Shown in pieces: positions 34,392 to 43,782 of a DNA stretch of 64,000 nucleotides. Location of the stretch: NCBI GenBank assembly GCA_012517315.1, contig JAAYVE010000029.1:62001-126000 (forward strand). The letters run 5' to 3'. Within the stretch, counting starts at the first letter, position 1. Every line of letters begins with the position of its first letter. The notes below the pieces were generated by a model, which saw only the letters and a program-made list of their open reading frames with translations, had not been told where the DNA came from and did not search any database. Made by a program: the position numbers and the translations under genes. The DNA comes from Deltaproteobacteria bacterium. Its GTDB lineage: Bacteria; Desulfobacterota; Syntrophobacteria; Syntrophobacterales; Syntrophobacteraceae.

Positions 34392-35438
34392 TCACCTGCT
34401 GCCACATGCAGGGACCTTTTCAGGAGCCGCCTCATCGGTTGGCAGCGGTCTGCACAGATAGCCGTTTTCGGAAAACCAGTCGACAGCGTCGCGAAGCGCC
34501 TTTTCAAGGGGAGTCTGGGGCAATCCCAGTTCCCTGACCGCTTTTCCGGCATCGAAATACATGCGGCGACGCGCCATCCGGACCCCTTCCAGGGGAACCA
34601 GAGGTTCGTGGCCGGTCATCGTGGAAACGGCCTGGAGCAAGTATGCCATGGCCAACACAGGTCCGTAAGGGAGGCGTGTGGTGGGGACCTTGACTCCGGA
34701 AATCCGGTGAAGCTCCCGGAAAAGGTCGGCCAGAGTCATGTTGCGATTTCCCAGGATGTACTTTTCGCCGACACGTCCTTTCTCGAGGGCAAGCAAGTGG
34801 CCTTCAGCCACATCTCTTACGTCCACGAAGTTCATGCCGGTGTCCAGGTAGGCGGGCATGCGACCGCATAAGAAATCCACGAGGATTTTGCCAGTGGGAG
34901 TCGGCTTGTGATCGCCGGGCCCCACAGGTGTGCTCGGATGGACCAAAACGATGGGGAGCCCCATGCGGACGAATCGCTCCGCTTCACGTTCCGCAAGGAA
35001 TTTCGATCGCTTGTAATGGCCAACCATGTCCTCTAGTTTCACCGGGGTGGATTCGTCGGCGGGAGAACCGTCATCCGTCAGACCGAGAGCGCCAACACTG
35101 CTGGTATAAATGACGCGCTCCACCCGATGGTCGAAGGCGGCTTGGAGCACGTTGACGGTGCCTTTCACGTTGCTCTCGTACATTTCAACGGGTTTCCGCG
35201 CCCAAAGCCGATAGTCTGCGGCTACGTGGAAAACCACCTCACAGCCTTCCATGGCCCTGGCCACCTGGTCCCGGTTTCTCAAATCGCCCAGTTGCCACTC
35301 CACGTCCAGGGGGTCCATCATGGGATGGGTTGAAGTGCTCCTCCTGAGGGCCTTTACCGACCACCCCCGATGCAAGAGTTGCAGGGCTACATGACGGCCG
35401 ATAAAACCGCTGGCTCCTGTGAGAAACGCATAGGGCAT
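34392..35438 (-). CDS. hpnA: Hopanoid-associated sugar epimerase HpnA
   Basis: A 348-residue extended short-chain dehydrogenase. The NAD(P) motif TGASGFIG lies at residues 7-14, VFHVAADYRLWARKP and YTSSVGALGL follow, and the catalytic YxxxK is in GHYKRSKFLAE. HPSTPVGPGDHKPTPTGKI is characteristic for HpnA. The protein is thought to modify the hopanoid head group or a sugar on it; the exact reaction is unsettled. It is the first gene of the hpnA-hpnH-cruF-like operon. The start at 35438 has a weak ribosome site. Confidence 0.92.
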   Translation of the reverse strand: MPYAFLTGASGFIGRHVALQLLHRGWSVKALRRSTSTHPMMDPLDVEWQLGDLRNRDQVARAMEGCEVVFHVAADYRLWARKPVEMYESNVKGTVNVLQAAFDHRVERVIYTSSVGALGLTDDGSPADESTPVKLEDMVGHYKRSKFLAEREAERFVRMGLPIVLVHPSTPVGPGDHKPTPTGKILVDFLCGRMPAYLDTGMNFVDVRDVAEGHLLALEKGRVGEKYILGNRNMTLADLFRELHRISGVKVPTTRLPYGPVLAMAYLLQAVSTMTGHEPLVPLEGVRMARRRMYFDAGKAVRELGLPQTPLEKALRDAVDWFSENGYLCRPLPTDEAAPEKVPACGSR

Positions 35439-35687
35439 AATCCCGGTCCTTGATTTCTTTTCTTTTCTTTAGAGCTTCTGGAGAGGCTCCGCCAATCCCC
35501 CCGGAGGGCAGCGGCCTCAGTGTCCGTTCAGACGAAGGGCCTCCTGGTTTCCGGTGCCGTCTGCACGCAAATTCCATGGTCCGCCGGGGTTGTCCCGTCA
35601 CGAGTGTGTTTCATATAGCAAAACGGATGACCGGATGCAATGCGACAGGCATTGCGCAAGGGCCCTTGCAGGGCATGGAGGTTTTTG

Positions 35688-35716
35688 TTGACAGCAAACA
35701 GGACGGAAGGTAGAGA
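35688..35716 (+). promoter_or_regulatory. Promoter of the first liv operon
   Basis: TTGACA (35688-35693), 17-base spacer, TAGAGA (35711-35716). The leader to livK is about 70 bases. The rest of the 352-base gap (35439-35790) holds no recognisable gene. Confidence 0.65.
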
Positions 35717-35790
35717 CATTAAAACACACGGGAAAAGACTTTTTTCCGGGGCGTCAGGATCATTGGCAATAGCTCTTCAAGGAGGCGGAA

Positions 35791-36924
35791 ATGTCGGCAA
35801 AGAGAATTCTTGGGTGGACGAGTGTCTTGAGCATCCTGCTTTTCGGGATGGCGGGGATTTGTCTTGCGCAGGACATCGTGAAGATCGGAGCGTATCTTCC
35901 CATGACCGGCGCTGTTGCAGCCTACGGCGAGTCGGAATGGGCAGGGATTCAGATTGCCAAGGAGATGGAACCGGAGGTGCTGGGGAAAAAAATTGAGACG
36001 GTTCTCGTGGACACTAAGAGCGATAAGATCGAAGCGGCCAATGCCATGACACTCCTGGTTGAAAAGGAGAAGGTGGTGGGCGTGCTGGGGGAGGCCATCA
36101 GCGGAAACAGCATGGCCGGCAATCCCATATCTGAAGCAGCCAAGATCCCCACGGTCAGTCCGACGGCCACAAACCCCCTCGTCAATCAGGGCAAGCAGTA
36201 TGCCTTTCGGGCTTGTTTCATCGACCCCTTTCAGGGTGAAGTGGCCGCCCGATTTGCCAAGAACGAACTGAAAGCGCAGACGGTGGCGGTGATCATCGAC
36301 ATCGCTCAGGACTACTGCGTGGGACTGGCCAATTTCTTCGTCAAAGAGTTTGTGAAGCAGGGTGGAAAGGTTCTCTCCACCACATACATCCAAACGGGTG
36401 ACCAGGATTTTTCCGCTCAACTCTCCGCCGTCCAGGCCGCAAAACCTGACGTCATCTACGCCCCGAACTATTACACGGAAGACGCTCTCTTGGCCAAGCA
36501 GGCCCGTGACCTTGGAATCAAAGTGCCGATTCTCACCGGGGACGGGGCTCAGGAAGAGGCGCTGCTGAAGATTGGCGGAGCGGCGGTGGAAAACATGTAC
36601 TTCACCGGTCATTTTCATAAACAGGCAGCCACGTCAGCACGAGCCAAGGAGTACATCAAGCGCTTCGAGGAAAAACACAAGGGTAAGGAAGCGGACGCTT
36701 TCAGTGCACTGGGGGCTGATGCCTACTTCTTGCTGGTGGATGCCATCAAACGTGCCGGTTCGACAGAGGGGCCCAAGATCCGCGAAGCTCTTGCCAAGAC
36801 AAAGGACTTCGAAGGGATTTCAGGGAAGATCACCATGGGTGAAAACGGCAATCCCATCAAGAGCATGGTCATCAACAAGGTGGAAGGCGGCAAATTTGTG
36901 TATGTCACGACAGTGAATCCGTAG
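35791..36924 (+). CDS. livK: Branched-chain amino acid ABC transporter, substrate-binding protein (copy 1)
   Basis: A 377-residue periplasmic binding protein with a signal peptide (SVLSILLFGMAGICLA, cleavage near residue 26). The type-I fold begins VKIGAYLPMTGAVAAYGE, and AYGESEWAGIQIAKE and SPTATNP are typical of LivK-like proteins. It feeds leucine, isoleucine, valine or related substrates to the permease below. The start follows AAGGAGGCGGAA. A terminator after the gene separates it from livH, so it is probably made in excess. Confidence 0.92.
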   Translation: MSAKRILGWTSVLSILLFGMAGICLAQDIVKIGAYLPMTGAVAAYGESEWAGIQIAKEMEPEVLGKKIETVLVDTKSDKIEAANAMTLLVEKEKVVGVLGEAISGNSMAGNPISEAAKIPTVSPTATNPLVNQGKQYAFRACFIDPFQGEVAARFAKNELKAQTVAVIIDIAQDYCVGLANFFVKEFVKQGGKVLSTTYIQTGDQDFSAQLSAVQAAKPDVIYAPNYYTEDALLAKQARDLGIKVPILTGDGAQEEALLKIGGAAVENMYFTGHFHKQAATSARAKEYIKRFEEKHKGKEADAFSALGADAYFLLVDAIKRAGSTEGPKIREALAKTKDFEGISGKITMGENGNPIKSMVINKVEGGKFVYVTTVNP

Positions 36925-37025
36925 GGGGATGAAGACCTGAGATGGTCACCCCCGTTGCCTCGGCGTTCTTGAGAGAGCACACCCTCAGAGGTTCTGGAAC
37001 GGCAATCTCTTGGGAATCCACGGAA

Positions 37026-37060
37026 AGGGCAGGGAAACGCAATGCGTCCCTGCCTTTTTT
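37026..37060 (+). terminator. Intrinsic terminator between livK and livH (copy 1)
   Basis: GGCAGGGA (37028-37035) pairs with TCCCTGCC (37047-37054), with CGC/GCG inside the loop, followed by six T (37055-37060). It lies about 105 bases after livK; partial read-through would lower permease expression relative to the binding protein. The rest of the 361-base gap codes for nothing clear. Confidence 0.85.
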
Positions 37061-37285
37061 GTCCTCCATGAACTTTGACGGTTGATCTTCTCAGCCCCTC
37101 CTCGGATCCACGTCCGGGATTGTAACATTGTGCAGTGCGGGTTATGATCCCTCCTCTCGGAGGGAATGGGCGCAAGGCGAGACAAATCCGGTATCCGAGG
37201 CGGCTCTGGCGGAATGTGAACTCTCCTCTCTCACGGACGGAAGATGCTGTCCTATTGTCTTCCTCCGTGGAAAGGTTTCCAAAGC

Positions 37286-38179
37286 GTGTCGGGAACAATC
37301 TTTTTTCAGCAATTGATCAACGGTATGTCCCTCGGCAGCCTCTATGGTCTCGTGGCCATCGGCTACACCATGGTCTACGGGATTCTCAGGCTCATCAATT
37401 TCGCCCACGGGGATCTGCTCATGTTTGCCGCATATGCGGCCATCTATTGCGTCACGCTTTTCTCCTTGCCATGGACTCTCTCGTTTCCTGTGGCCATCTT
37501 GATGACAGGCCTCATGGGCATCGTGCTGGATCGCACCGCCTATAAGCCTTTGAGGAACGCTCCCCGGATCTCCCTTCTCATTTCCGCCATCGGTGCCTCC
37601 TTTCTGCTGGAGAATCTGGCCCTGGTCGTGCTGGGAGGTGTCCCCAAGGCATTCCCGAGGCCCGACGTTTTCGACCAGGTGATCGAACTCTGGGGACTGC
37701 GCATCCAGGTACTCACCATTTACACACCCGTTGTGACGCTGGCCCTCCTGGCCGGTCTGCTCTTCATCGTCTACAAGACCAAAGCGGGCAAGGCGATGCG
37801 GGCGGCCTCCAAGGACTTCGAAACGACGCGACTCATGGGAATCAACCTGGACCGCATCATCGCCCTGACATTTCTTCTGGGTTCATCTCTCGCTGCAGCT
37901 GGCGGCATCATGTGGGCCATGAAGTATCCTCAGGTGAACCCGTTCATGGGTGTGTTTCCGGGCTTGAAGGCCTTTATCGCCGCTGTCCTGGGAGGCATCG
38001 GCAACATCGTGGGGGCCGTCATCGGCGGGTTTCTCCTCGGCCTGGGCGAAATCCTCATCGTGGCTCTGCTCCCTGAGTTGGCACAGTACCGGGATGCCTT
38101 TGCCTTCGTCATTCTCATCCTGGTGCTCCTGTTCCGCCCCACCGGCATCATGGGGGAACCGCTGACAGACAAGGTGTGA
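37286..38179 (+). CDS. livH: Branched-chain amino acid ABC permease LivH (copy 1)
   Basis: A 297-residue polytopic permease. FQQLINGMSLGSLYGLVAIGYTMVYG (described here in part) and LRLINFAHGD are LivH hallmarks, and the C-terminal VILILVLLFRPTGIMGE is the usual end. The start is GTG 37286 behind GGAAAGG, which aligns with copy 2; the frame extends to 37244. It pairs with LivM in the inner membrane. Confidence 0.92.
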   Translation: MSGTIFFQQLINGMSLGSLYGLVAIGYTMVYGILRLINFAHGDLLMFAAYAAIYCVTLFSLPWTLSFPVAILMTGLMGIVLDRTAYKPLRNAPRISLLISAIGASFLLENLALVVLGGVPKAFPRPDVFDQVIELWGLRIQVLTIYTPVVTLALLAGLLFIVYKTKAGKAMRAASKDFETTRLMGINLDRIIALTFLLGSSLAAAGGIMWAMKYPQVNPFMGVFPGLKAFIAAVLGGIGNIVGAVIGGFLLGLGEILIVALLPELAQYRDAFAFVILILVLLFRPTGIMGEPLTDKV

Positions 38180-38265
38180 CGGGAATAGCGTTTTCTGACC
38201 TGTGGAAGCCCTTTCTACGGGAATAAGGCATGCCGGGGGCTTCCCTTTTCGGCGGATGGAGACTT

Positions 38266-39312
38266 ATGGAGAGGACAAGGCGGAATGCTCTGCTGAACCT
38301 GTTGGCGCTGCTGGCTTTGGCGTATGCGCTCTATCTTTTCGATCGTTACGGCACGGATTATCAGGTTCGGATTCTCAACAACATGGCCATCTTCATCACC
38401 CTTGCCGTCAGTTACAACCTCATCAACGGGGTTTGCGGCATCCTTCATCTGGGCCCTAACGCCTTCGTGGCCATCGGTGCGTATACCTCGGCCCTTCTCA
38501 CCATGAGTCCCATGGAAAAACAGATGAACTATATCATTGAACCCCTCATGTGGCCGTTCAGCGTTCTGAATGCCCCGTTTCTCGTGGCGCTCATCGCCGG
38601 TGGTCTTCTGGCCGCTTTTTTTGCCTTTCTCATCAGTTTTCCCGTGTTCCGCGTGAGGGGAGACTACCTTGCCATCGTCACTCTGGGGTTCGGTGAAGTG
38701 GTTCGGGTCATCTGCAATGCTTTTCAGAGCGTCACTAACGGCCCCCTGGGGCTGAAGGGCCTCGCTCTGCACTCCAATCTCTGGTGGACTTGGGGAGTCG
38801 CGGTCGTCACGATCACGGCAGTTTCGAAGCTCGTCCAAAGCAGTTACGGAAGGGCGATGAAAGCCATTCGAGAGGACGAGATCGCTGCAAGGGCCATGGG
38901 AATCGACCCGTTCAAACACCTGCTCATGGCGTTCCTCATCAGCGCTTTCTTTTCAGGGGTCGCAGGGGGGCTTCTCGCTCACCTCATCAGGACCATCTCA
39001 CCGACCCTCTTCACCTTCTTCCTCACCTTCAATCTGCTCATCATGATTGTGGTTGGCGGTCTCGGGAGCACCACAGGGGCGGTCATCGGGGCGGCCCTTT
39101 TTGCTTGGGGAGGGGAGGCGTTGAGAATTGTGGAGCAGCCTGTTCAGGTGGCCGGTTTAAAGATACCGGGGATTCCCGGAATGCGCATGGTCGTGTTCAG
39201 TCTGATCCTCATGGTTGTCATCATCTTTGCGCGCCACGGCATCATGGGACGCCACGAATTCAGCTGGGACTGGCTGTTCCACAAGGTTAGGTTCGGCGCA
39301 GCCCGGGACTGA
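38266..39312 (+). CDS. livM: Branched-chain amino acid ABC permease LivM (copy 1)
   Basis: A 348-residue polytopic permease with a GVCGILHLGPNAFVAIGAY motif and the cytoplasmic coupling loop FRVRGDYLAIVTLGFGEVVR near residue 140, followed by GLKGLALHS. The start at 38266 follows GGATGGAGA; ATG 38230 is an alternative. It is 87 bases after livH. Confidence 0.92.
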   Translation: MERTRRNALLNLLALLALAYALYLFDRYGTDYQVRILNNMAIFITLAVSYNLINGVCGILHLGPNAFVAIGAYTSALLTMSPMEKQMNYIIEPLMWPFSVLNAPFLVALIAGGLLAAFFAFLISFPVFRVRGDYLAIVTLGFGEVVRVICNAFQSVTNGPLGLKGLALHSNLWWTWGVAVVTITAVSKLVQSSYGRAMKAIREDEIAARAMGIDPFKHLLMAFLISAFFSGVAGGLLAHLIRTISPTLFTFFLTFNLLIMIVVGGLGSTTGAVIGAALFAWGGEALRIVEQPVQVAGLKIPGIPGMRMVVFSLILMVVIIFARHGIMGRHEFSWDWLFHKVRFGAARD

Positions 39313-39364
39313 AGAAGGCACCCGTGACAGCGAATATGAAACAGGAGGAGGCGACACAGCTTCC

Positions 39365-40138
39365 ATGAGCCATTTTTTCCGCGCGGAACAACTGGTCATG
39401 CGCTTTGGTGGCCTGACCGCCGTCAACGATTTTTCCATTTCCATGGAACCGGGGGAACTGGTCGGCCTCATCGGTCCCAACGGGGCCGGAAAGACGACGG
39501 TTTTCAACATGATCACGGGAGCAATCAGTGCCACCTCAGGTCGTGTCGTGTGGCTGGGTGAGGAGATCACTCAATTCCCGCTCCATGTCATCGCCTCTCG
39601 CGGTATCGCCCGGACCTTTCAAAATATACGCCTTTTCACCGACCTGACCGCTTTGGACAATGTCATGGTTTCATTCCACCACAAGCTCCGGGCTAATTTT
39701 TGGGATGCCATGTTTGGACTGCCGGCTTACCGTCGGGAAGAACGGCGCATAAAGGAAGAGTCCCTGGAGCTTCTTCAGGAGATGGGCCTGGCGCACATGG
39801 CCATGGAAAAAGCAGGTGCACTGCCTTACGGAAAACAGAGAAGGCTCGAGATCGCCAGGGCTCTTGCCACAAAGCCGAGACTTCTCCTCTTGGACGAACC
39901 TGCGGCGGGAATGAATCCTCAGGAAACCCTCGAACTGGTGGGTCTGGTGCGGGAATTGCGGGACAAGTATGCCCTGACCATTCTGCTCATCGAGCACGAC
40001 ATGAAATTTGTCATGCGCTTGTGTGAACGCATCAAGGTTCTCGATTACGGTTATACCATCGCCGAGGGGACTCCAGCTGAAATCCAGAACAACCCGGAAG
40101 TCATCAAGGCCTACTTGGGGAGCCAGACGCATGCTTGA
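39365..40138 (+). CDS. livG: Branched-chain amino acid ABC ATPase LivG (copy 1)
   Basis: A 257-residue ATPase. Walker A is GPNGAGKTT, the signature LPYGKQRRLEIARAL, Walker B LLLLDEPAAGMNPQE and the switch IEHDMKFVM, the LivG pattern (PAAGMN rather than PSLGLA). The ATG at 39365 is 13 bases from GGAGGAGG. Its end overlaps livF by 8 bases. Confidence 0.93.
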   Translation: MSHFFRAEQLVMRFGGLTAVNDFSISMEPGELVGLIGPNGAGKTTVFNMITGAISATSGRVVWLGEEITQFPLHVIASRGIARTFQNIRLFTDLTALDNVMVSFHHKLRANFWDAMFGLPAYRREERRIKEESLELLQEMGLAHMAMEKAGALPYGKQRRLEIARALATKPRLLLLDEPAAGMNPQETLELVGLVRELRDKYALTILLIEHDMKFVMRLCERIKVLDYGYTIAEGTPAEIQNNPEVIKAYLGSQTHA

Positions 40139-40847
40139 GGTGCAAGATCTCCATGTCTACTACGGTGGGATCCATGCCCTGAAGGGTGCCCGCCTGAAGG
40201 TCGACCGGGGGCAGATTGTCACCCTCATTGGAGCCAACGGTGCTGGAAAGAGCACCACCTTGCGAACCATCGTCGGCTTGGTGAAAGCCCGTTCAGGTTC
40301 CATCCGATTCAATGGGGAGGATCTTTCCCGCCTGGAGACCCACGAGATCATCAAGAGGGGAATCGCTATCAGCCCGGAGGGGCGCAGGGTCTTTCCAAAC
40401 CTCACAGTCCTTGAGAACCTGGAACTGGGGGCGTACAATCAGGGTCATGAGACGTTCGACAGGCAGCGGCAATGGGTTTACTCCCTGTTTCCACGTCTCG
40501 AGGAAAGGGAGAAGCAGTTGGCTGGAACTCTGAGCGGGGGTGAGCAGCAGATGCTCTCAGTGGGGAGAGCCCTGATGAGCCGACCTCAGCTGCTTCTTCT
40601 CGACGAACCATCTCTGGGACTGGCTCCTCTTGTCGTGGAGGAAGTCTTCAGAATCATACAGACAATCAACAAAGAAGGGGCTACAATTCTTTTGGTGGAA
40701 CAGAATGCCATGGCGGCTTTGCAGGTTGCTCATTTCGCCTACGTGTTGGAAACGGGCAGAATCACCTTGGAGGGAACGGGCCAGACATTGCTGATGGACG
40801 AGCGGGTCCGCAGCGCCTATCTAGGGGAAAGTACTCAGTCCGTCTGA
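40131..40847 (+). CDS. livF: Branched-chain amino acid ABC ATPase LivF (copy 1)
   Basis: A 238-residue ATPase. Walker A is GANGAGKST, the signature LSGGEQQMLSVGRALM and Walker B LLLLDEPSLGLAP, which is the LivF pattern. The start at 40131 lies inside the end of livG (ATG in GCATGCTTGAGG), so translation is coupled. It completes the first transporter; rarA follows 21 bases later. Confidence 0.93.
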   Translation: MLEVQDLHVYYGGIHALKGARLKVDRGQIVTLIGANGAGKSTTLRTIVGLVKARSGSIRFNGEDLSRLETHEIIKRGIAISPEGRRVFPNLTVLENLELGAYNQGHETFDRQRQWVYSLFPRLEEREKQLAGTLSGGEQQMLSVGRALMSRPQLLLLDEPSLGLAPLVVEEVFRIIQTINKEGATILLVEQNAMAALQVAHFAYVLETGRITLEGTGQTLLMDERVRSAYLGESTQSV

Positions 40848-40868
40848 AGAGGTTGGTCCCCGAGAGCT

Positions 40869-42239
40869 ATGGAGCAACTGAACCTTTTTCAAGGCCGGGA
40901 CGAAAGCCCGTTGAAAGGGAGCGCGCCTCTCGCAGAAAGAATGCGCCCCACATCCCTGGAGGAATTCGTCGGCCAGAGACAACTGGTGGCATCCGGAAGG
41001 TTTCTCCATCGCATCCTCCGAAATGAGCACTTACAGTCCCTCATATTGTGGGGTCCCCCCGGCTGCGGAAAAACCACCCTTGCCAGGATCATCGCCCGCC
41101 ATACCAAAGCCCATCTGATCTCTCTTTCCGCCGTCATGGCTGGAACCCACGAAATCCGCGCTGCGGTTGACGAAGCTCGCAGGCGCTGGACAAGGGAAAA
41201 ACAGCGCACTTGGCTCTTCATGGACGAAATCCATCGTCTCAACAAAGCTCAGCAGGACACCCTGCTCCCTCACGTGGAAAACGGAACCCTCGTGCTGCTG
41301 GGGGCCACGACGGAAAATCCCTCCTTCGAGGTCATCCGTCCCTTGCTCTCCAGAGCCCAGGTCATCGTCCTCGAACCTTTGGGGGAGGAAGACATGCGCA
41401 CGCTGGCGGAGCGAAGCCTGCAGGATGTGGAGCGAGGGCTCGGAGGGTATTCGGCACGCCTCACGGCGGACGCTCTCGATTATCTGGTGGGAGCCTCGGG
41501 AGGTGATGCGCGTGTCCTCCTCAATGCTTTGGAAACGGCCGTTCTCACTACACCCCCAGACAGGGACGGTATTCGCCAGGTTGACCTGGAAGTCGTGGTG
41601 GAGGCACTCCAAAGGCGAGCTCAGCACTATGGCAAGGGGGGAGAAGAACACTTCAATCTCATCTCGGCGCTGCACAAAAGCGTTCGTGGAAGCGACCCCG
41701 ATGCAGGGCTCTACTGGCTTGCCCGAATGCTCGTTGCCGGTGAGGACCCGCTCTACATTGGCAGGCGCCTTGTCAGGATGGCGACTGAAGATGTGGGACT
41801 GGCCGATCCCTTTGCCTTGGTGCACGCCATGAGTGCGGTGCGTTCGTTTGAATTGGTGGGCAGTCCCGAGGGTGAACTGGCGCTGGCACAAACCGTAGTG
41901 TACCTCGCGCTGGCCCCTAAGAGCAACGCTGTGTACACTGCCTACGGAAAGGCCATGGAAGCGGCCGAAAGGACGGGGGCCGTGCCGGCACCGCTTCATC
42001 TGCGCAACGCTCCTACGGCTTTGCTGAAAAAGATTGGCTACGGCAGGGAGTATCGGTATCCTCACGACGATCCGTCCGGGTGGATCCCGGAGGTTTACCT
42101 CCCGAAGGGATTTGAGGGGACGAAGTTTTATGAACCGACCTCCCGCGGATGGGAAGGCAAATGGAGGCAGAGCCTGGAGGAGAGGCGCCGGAGGGTGAGA
42201 GAGCATTCGAAAGAAACAGAGGCGGTGAAACGATCATGA
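40869..42239 (+). CDS. rarA: Replication-associated recombination ATPase RarA/MgsA
   Basis: A 456-residue AAA+ clamp-loader-like ATPase. Walker A is GPPGCGKTTLARI near residue 60, Walker B MDEIHRLNKAQQD (a DEIH box) and sensor 1 GATTENPSF. The C-terminal MgsA tetramer domain (SALHKSVRGSDPDAGLYWLARML, ATEDVGLADP) ends with YRYPHD and YLP. It acts at stalled forks. It is only 21 bases downstream of livF and so may be expressed with the transporter. The C-terminal tail is rich in Arg and Glu. Confidence 0.96.
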   Translation: MEQLNLFQGRDESPLKGSAPLAERMRPTSLEEFVGQRQLVASGRFLHRILRNEHLQSLILWGPPGCGKTTLARIIARHTKAHLISLSAVMAGTHEIRAAVDEARRRWTREKQRTWLFMDEIHRLNKAQQDTLLPHVENGTLVLLGATTENPSFEVIRPLLSRAQVIVLEPLGEEDMRTLAERSLQDVERGLGGYSARLTADALDYLVGASGGDARVLLNALETAVLTTPPDRDGIRQVDLEVVVEALQRRAQHYGKGGEEHFNLISALHKSVRGSDPDAGLYWLARMLVAGEDPLYIGRRLVRMATEDVGLADPFALVHAMSAVRSFELVGSPEGELALAQTVVYLALAPKSNAVYTAYGKAMEAAERTGAVPAPLHLRNAPTALLKKIGYGREYRYPHDDPSGWIPEVYLPKGFEGTKFYEPTSRGWEGKWRQSLEERRRRVREHSKETEAVKRS

Positions 42240-42291
42240 GAACCTCGTCGACTGGAGGAGATCCCGTCGAAGAGAGGGTGCGCCCGGGAGA

Positions 42292-43782
42292 ATGGCATCC
42301 ATGAACTCCCTGGAAGAGAAGAGAAAAAGCATTGAAGGACTCAAACCGTTCAGGCTGGTAAAGCATCTGTCCCTCTCCAGCCTGATGGTCATTCTCGTGT
42401 GCACGCTCATCATTTCCGGTTTCATCTCCCAAAAAGCCAAGGAGATCCTCCTTCACAAGAGTGAACAGTACGCGCTCTTGGTGGCGGAAAACCTCAATCA
42501 TCAGGTGTTCTTCCAGTTCACCCTGCCCACCCTCATTACCGAGGGGCAGATCCGGCTTTCCAGGGAAAGCCAGTCCGAAAGGCTGGACAAGGTGGTCAGG
42601 AACACGATCCACGGCTTTGACGTGGACCGTGTGAACATATACAGTGCGGAGCAGATTCTCACATACAGCACGGAACCGGAAACCACCGGTTCCCGAGGCG
42701 ATCTGGGGGAAGTGTTCGAGCGGGCGCTGAAGGGGGAGTCGGTATCCGTTCTTGCAGGGGAGGACGAGTCCTTTTTCCTTCTGCCGTGGAAACGAACCTC
42801 ACAGAAACAGCTGAAAACCTATCTCCCCATGTGGGAGGAGCGCCCTCTGTCGTGGAAGCGGGGTAAGATACTGGGTGTGTTCGAAATCACCCAGGACATC
42901 ACCCGTGACTACAAAATCATTCAACGTTTTCAGCTGATTGTGGCCCTGAGCTTTATGCTCTTCGTGAGCATTCTTTTTGCGGCGATTTTTATCATCGCTA
43001 GGAGGGCGGAGCGGATCATCGGCCAGAGGGCGGCTGAGCGGATCCGGCTGGAAGAACAGTTGCACCAAACGGAGCGGCTGGCTGCACTGGGTGAGATGAT
43101 CGCCGGCGTCTCCCACGAAATACGTAACCCTCTAGGAATCATACGAAGCACCGCAGAGATGCTTCACAACCGAGCTGAAAGCGAACGACAGAAACGGTTC
43201 ACTTCCATCATCGTGGAGGAAGCAACGCGGCTCAATGGTATCCTCACGGAATTTTTGGACTTCGCCCGTCCCAAGACGCTGAAGCCTTCCTATTGCAGGC
43301 TGGAGGAAGTTGTGGAACGCAACCTCAAGATGCTGGAGGCGGAGTTCCAGAAGCTCGGTGTTGTGGTTCATAAGGATTACCACACCCGTGACTATTGCAT
43401 GGAAGCCGATTTTGACCTCCTCTACCGAGCTTTTGTGAACCTTTTCGCCAACGCCCTTCAGTCCATGCCTGAAGGCGGGACGCTGAGCGTCCGCACGGGG
43501 CTCGTCAACGGGAAGAACGGTTCTCCGGCGGAGGTGGAGTTGAGGATTGAGGACACGGGGCACGGAATTCCAGGTGACGTGATGAAAAAAATCTTCAACC
43601 CCTTCTTCACCACAAGGGAGAAGGGATCAGGGCTTGGGCTGGCCATCGTCCAGAGCATCATCGACAGTCATCATGGCATGATCGAGGTGGAAAGCGAGGA
43701 GCAAAAAGGCACCACGATGATCGTGCGCCTTCCCCTCACACAGCCCGAATCGGCGAACCAGCCCCAAGAAGCAGCGGGATAG
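42292..43782 (+). CDS. NtrB-type sensor histidine kinase
   Basis: A 496-residue membrane sensor. Membrane helices at about residues 28-45 and 215-240 flank a periplasmic sensor domain of about 170 residues. The H-box is GVSHEIRNPLG with phospho-acceptor H275; the N-box NALQSMPEGG, G1 DTGHGIP and FFTTREKGSGLGLAI give the ATP lid. The start at 42292 (GGGAGA close by) or 42301 is open. Its stop directly precedes the response-regulator ATG, so it phosphorylates the partner at 43783. The signal sensed is unknown. Confidence 0.93.
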   Translation: MASMNSLEEKRKSIEGLKPFRLVKHLSLSSLMVILVCTLIISGFISQKAKEILLHKSEQYALLVAENLNHQVFFQFTLPTLITEGQIRLSRESQSERLDKVVRNTIHGFDVDRVNIYSAEQILTYSTEPETTGSRGDLGEVFERALKGESVSVLAGEDESFFLLPWKRTSQKQLKTYLPMWEERPLSWKRGKILGVFEITQDITRDYKIIQRFQLIVALSFMLFVSILFAAIFIIARRAERIIGQRAAERIRLEEQLHQTERLAALGEMIAGVSHEIRNPLGIIRSTAEMLHNRAESERQKRFTSIIVEEATRLNGILTEFLDFARPKTLKPSYCRLEEVVERNLKMLEAEFQKLGVVVHKDYHTRDYCMEADFDLLYRAFVNLFANALQSMPEGGTLSVRTGLVNGKNGSPAEVELRIEDTGHGIPGDVMKKIFNPFFTTREKGSGLGLAIVQSIIDSHHGMIEVESEEQKGTTMIVRLPLTQPESANQPQEAAG

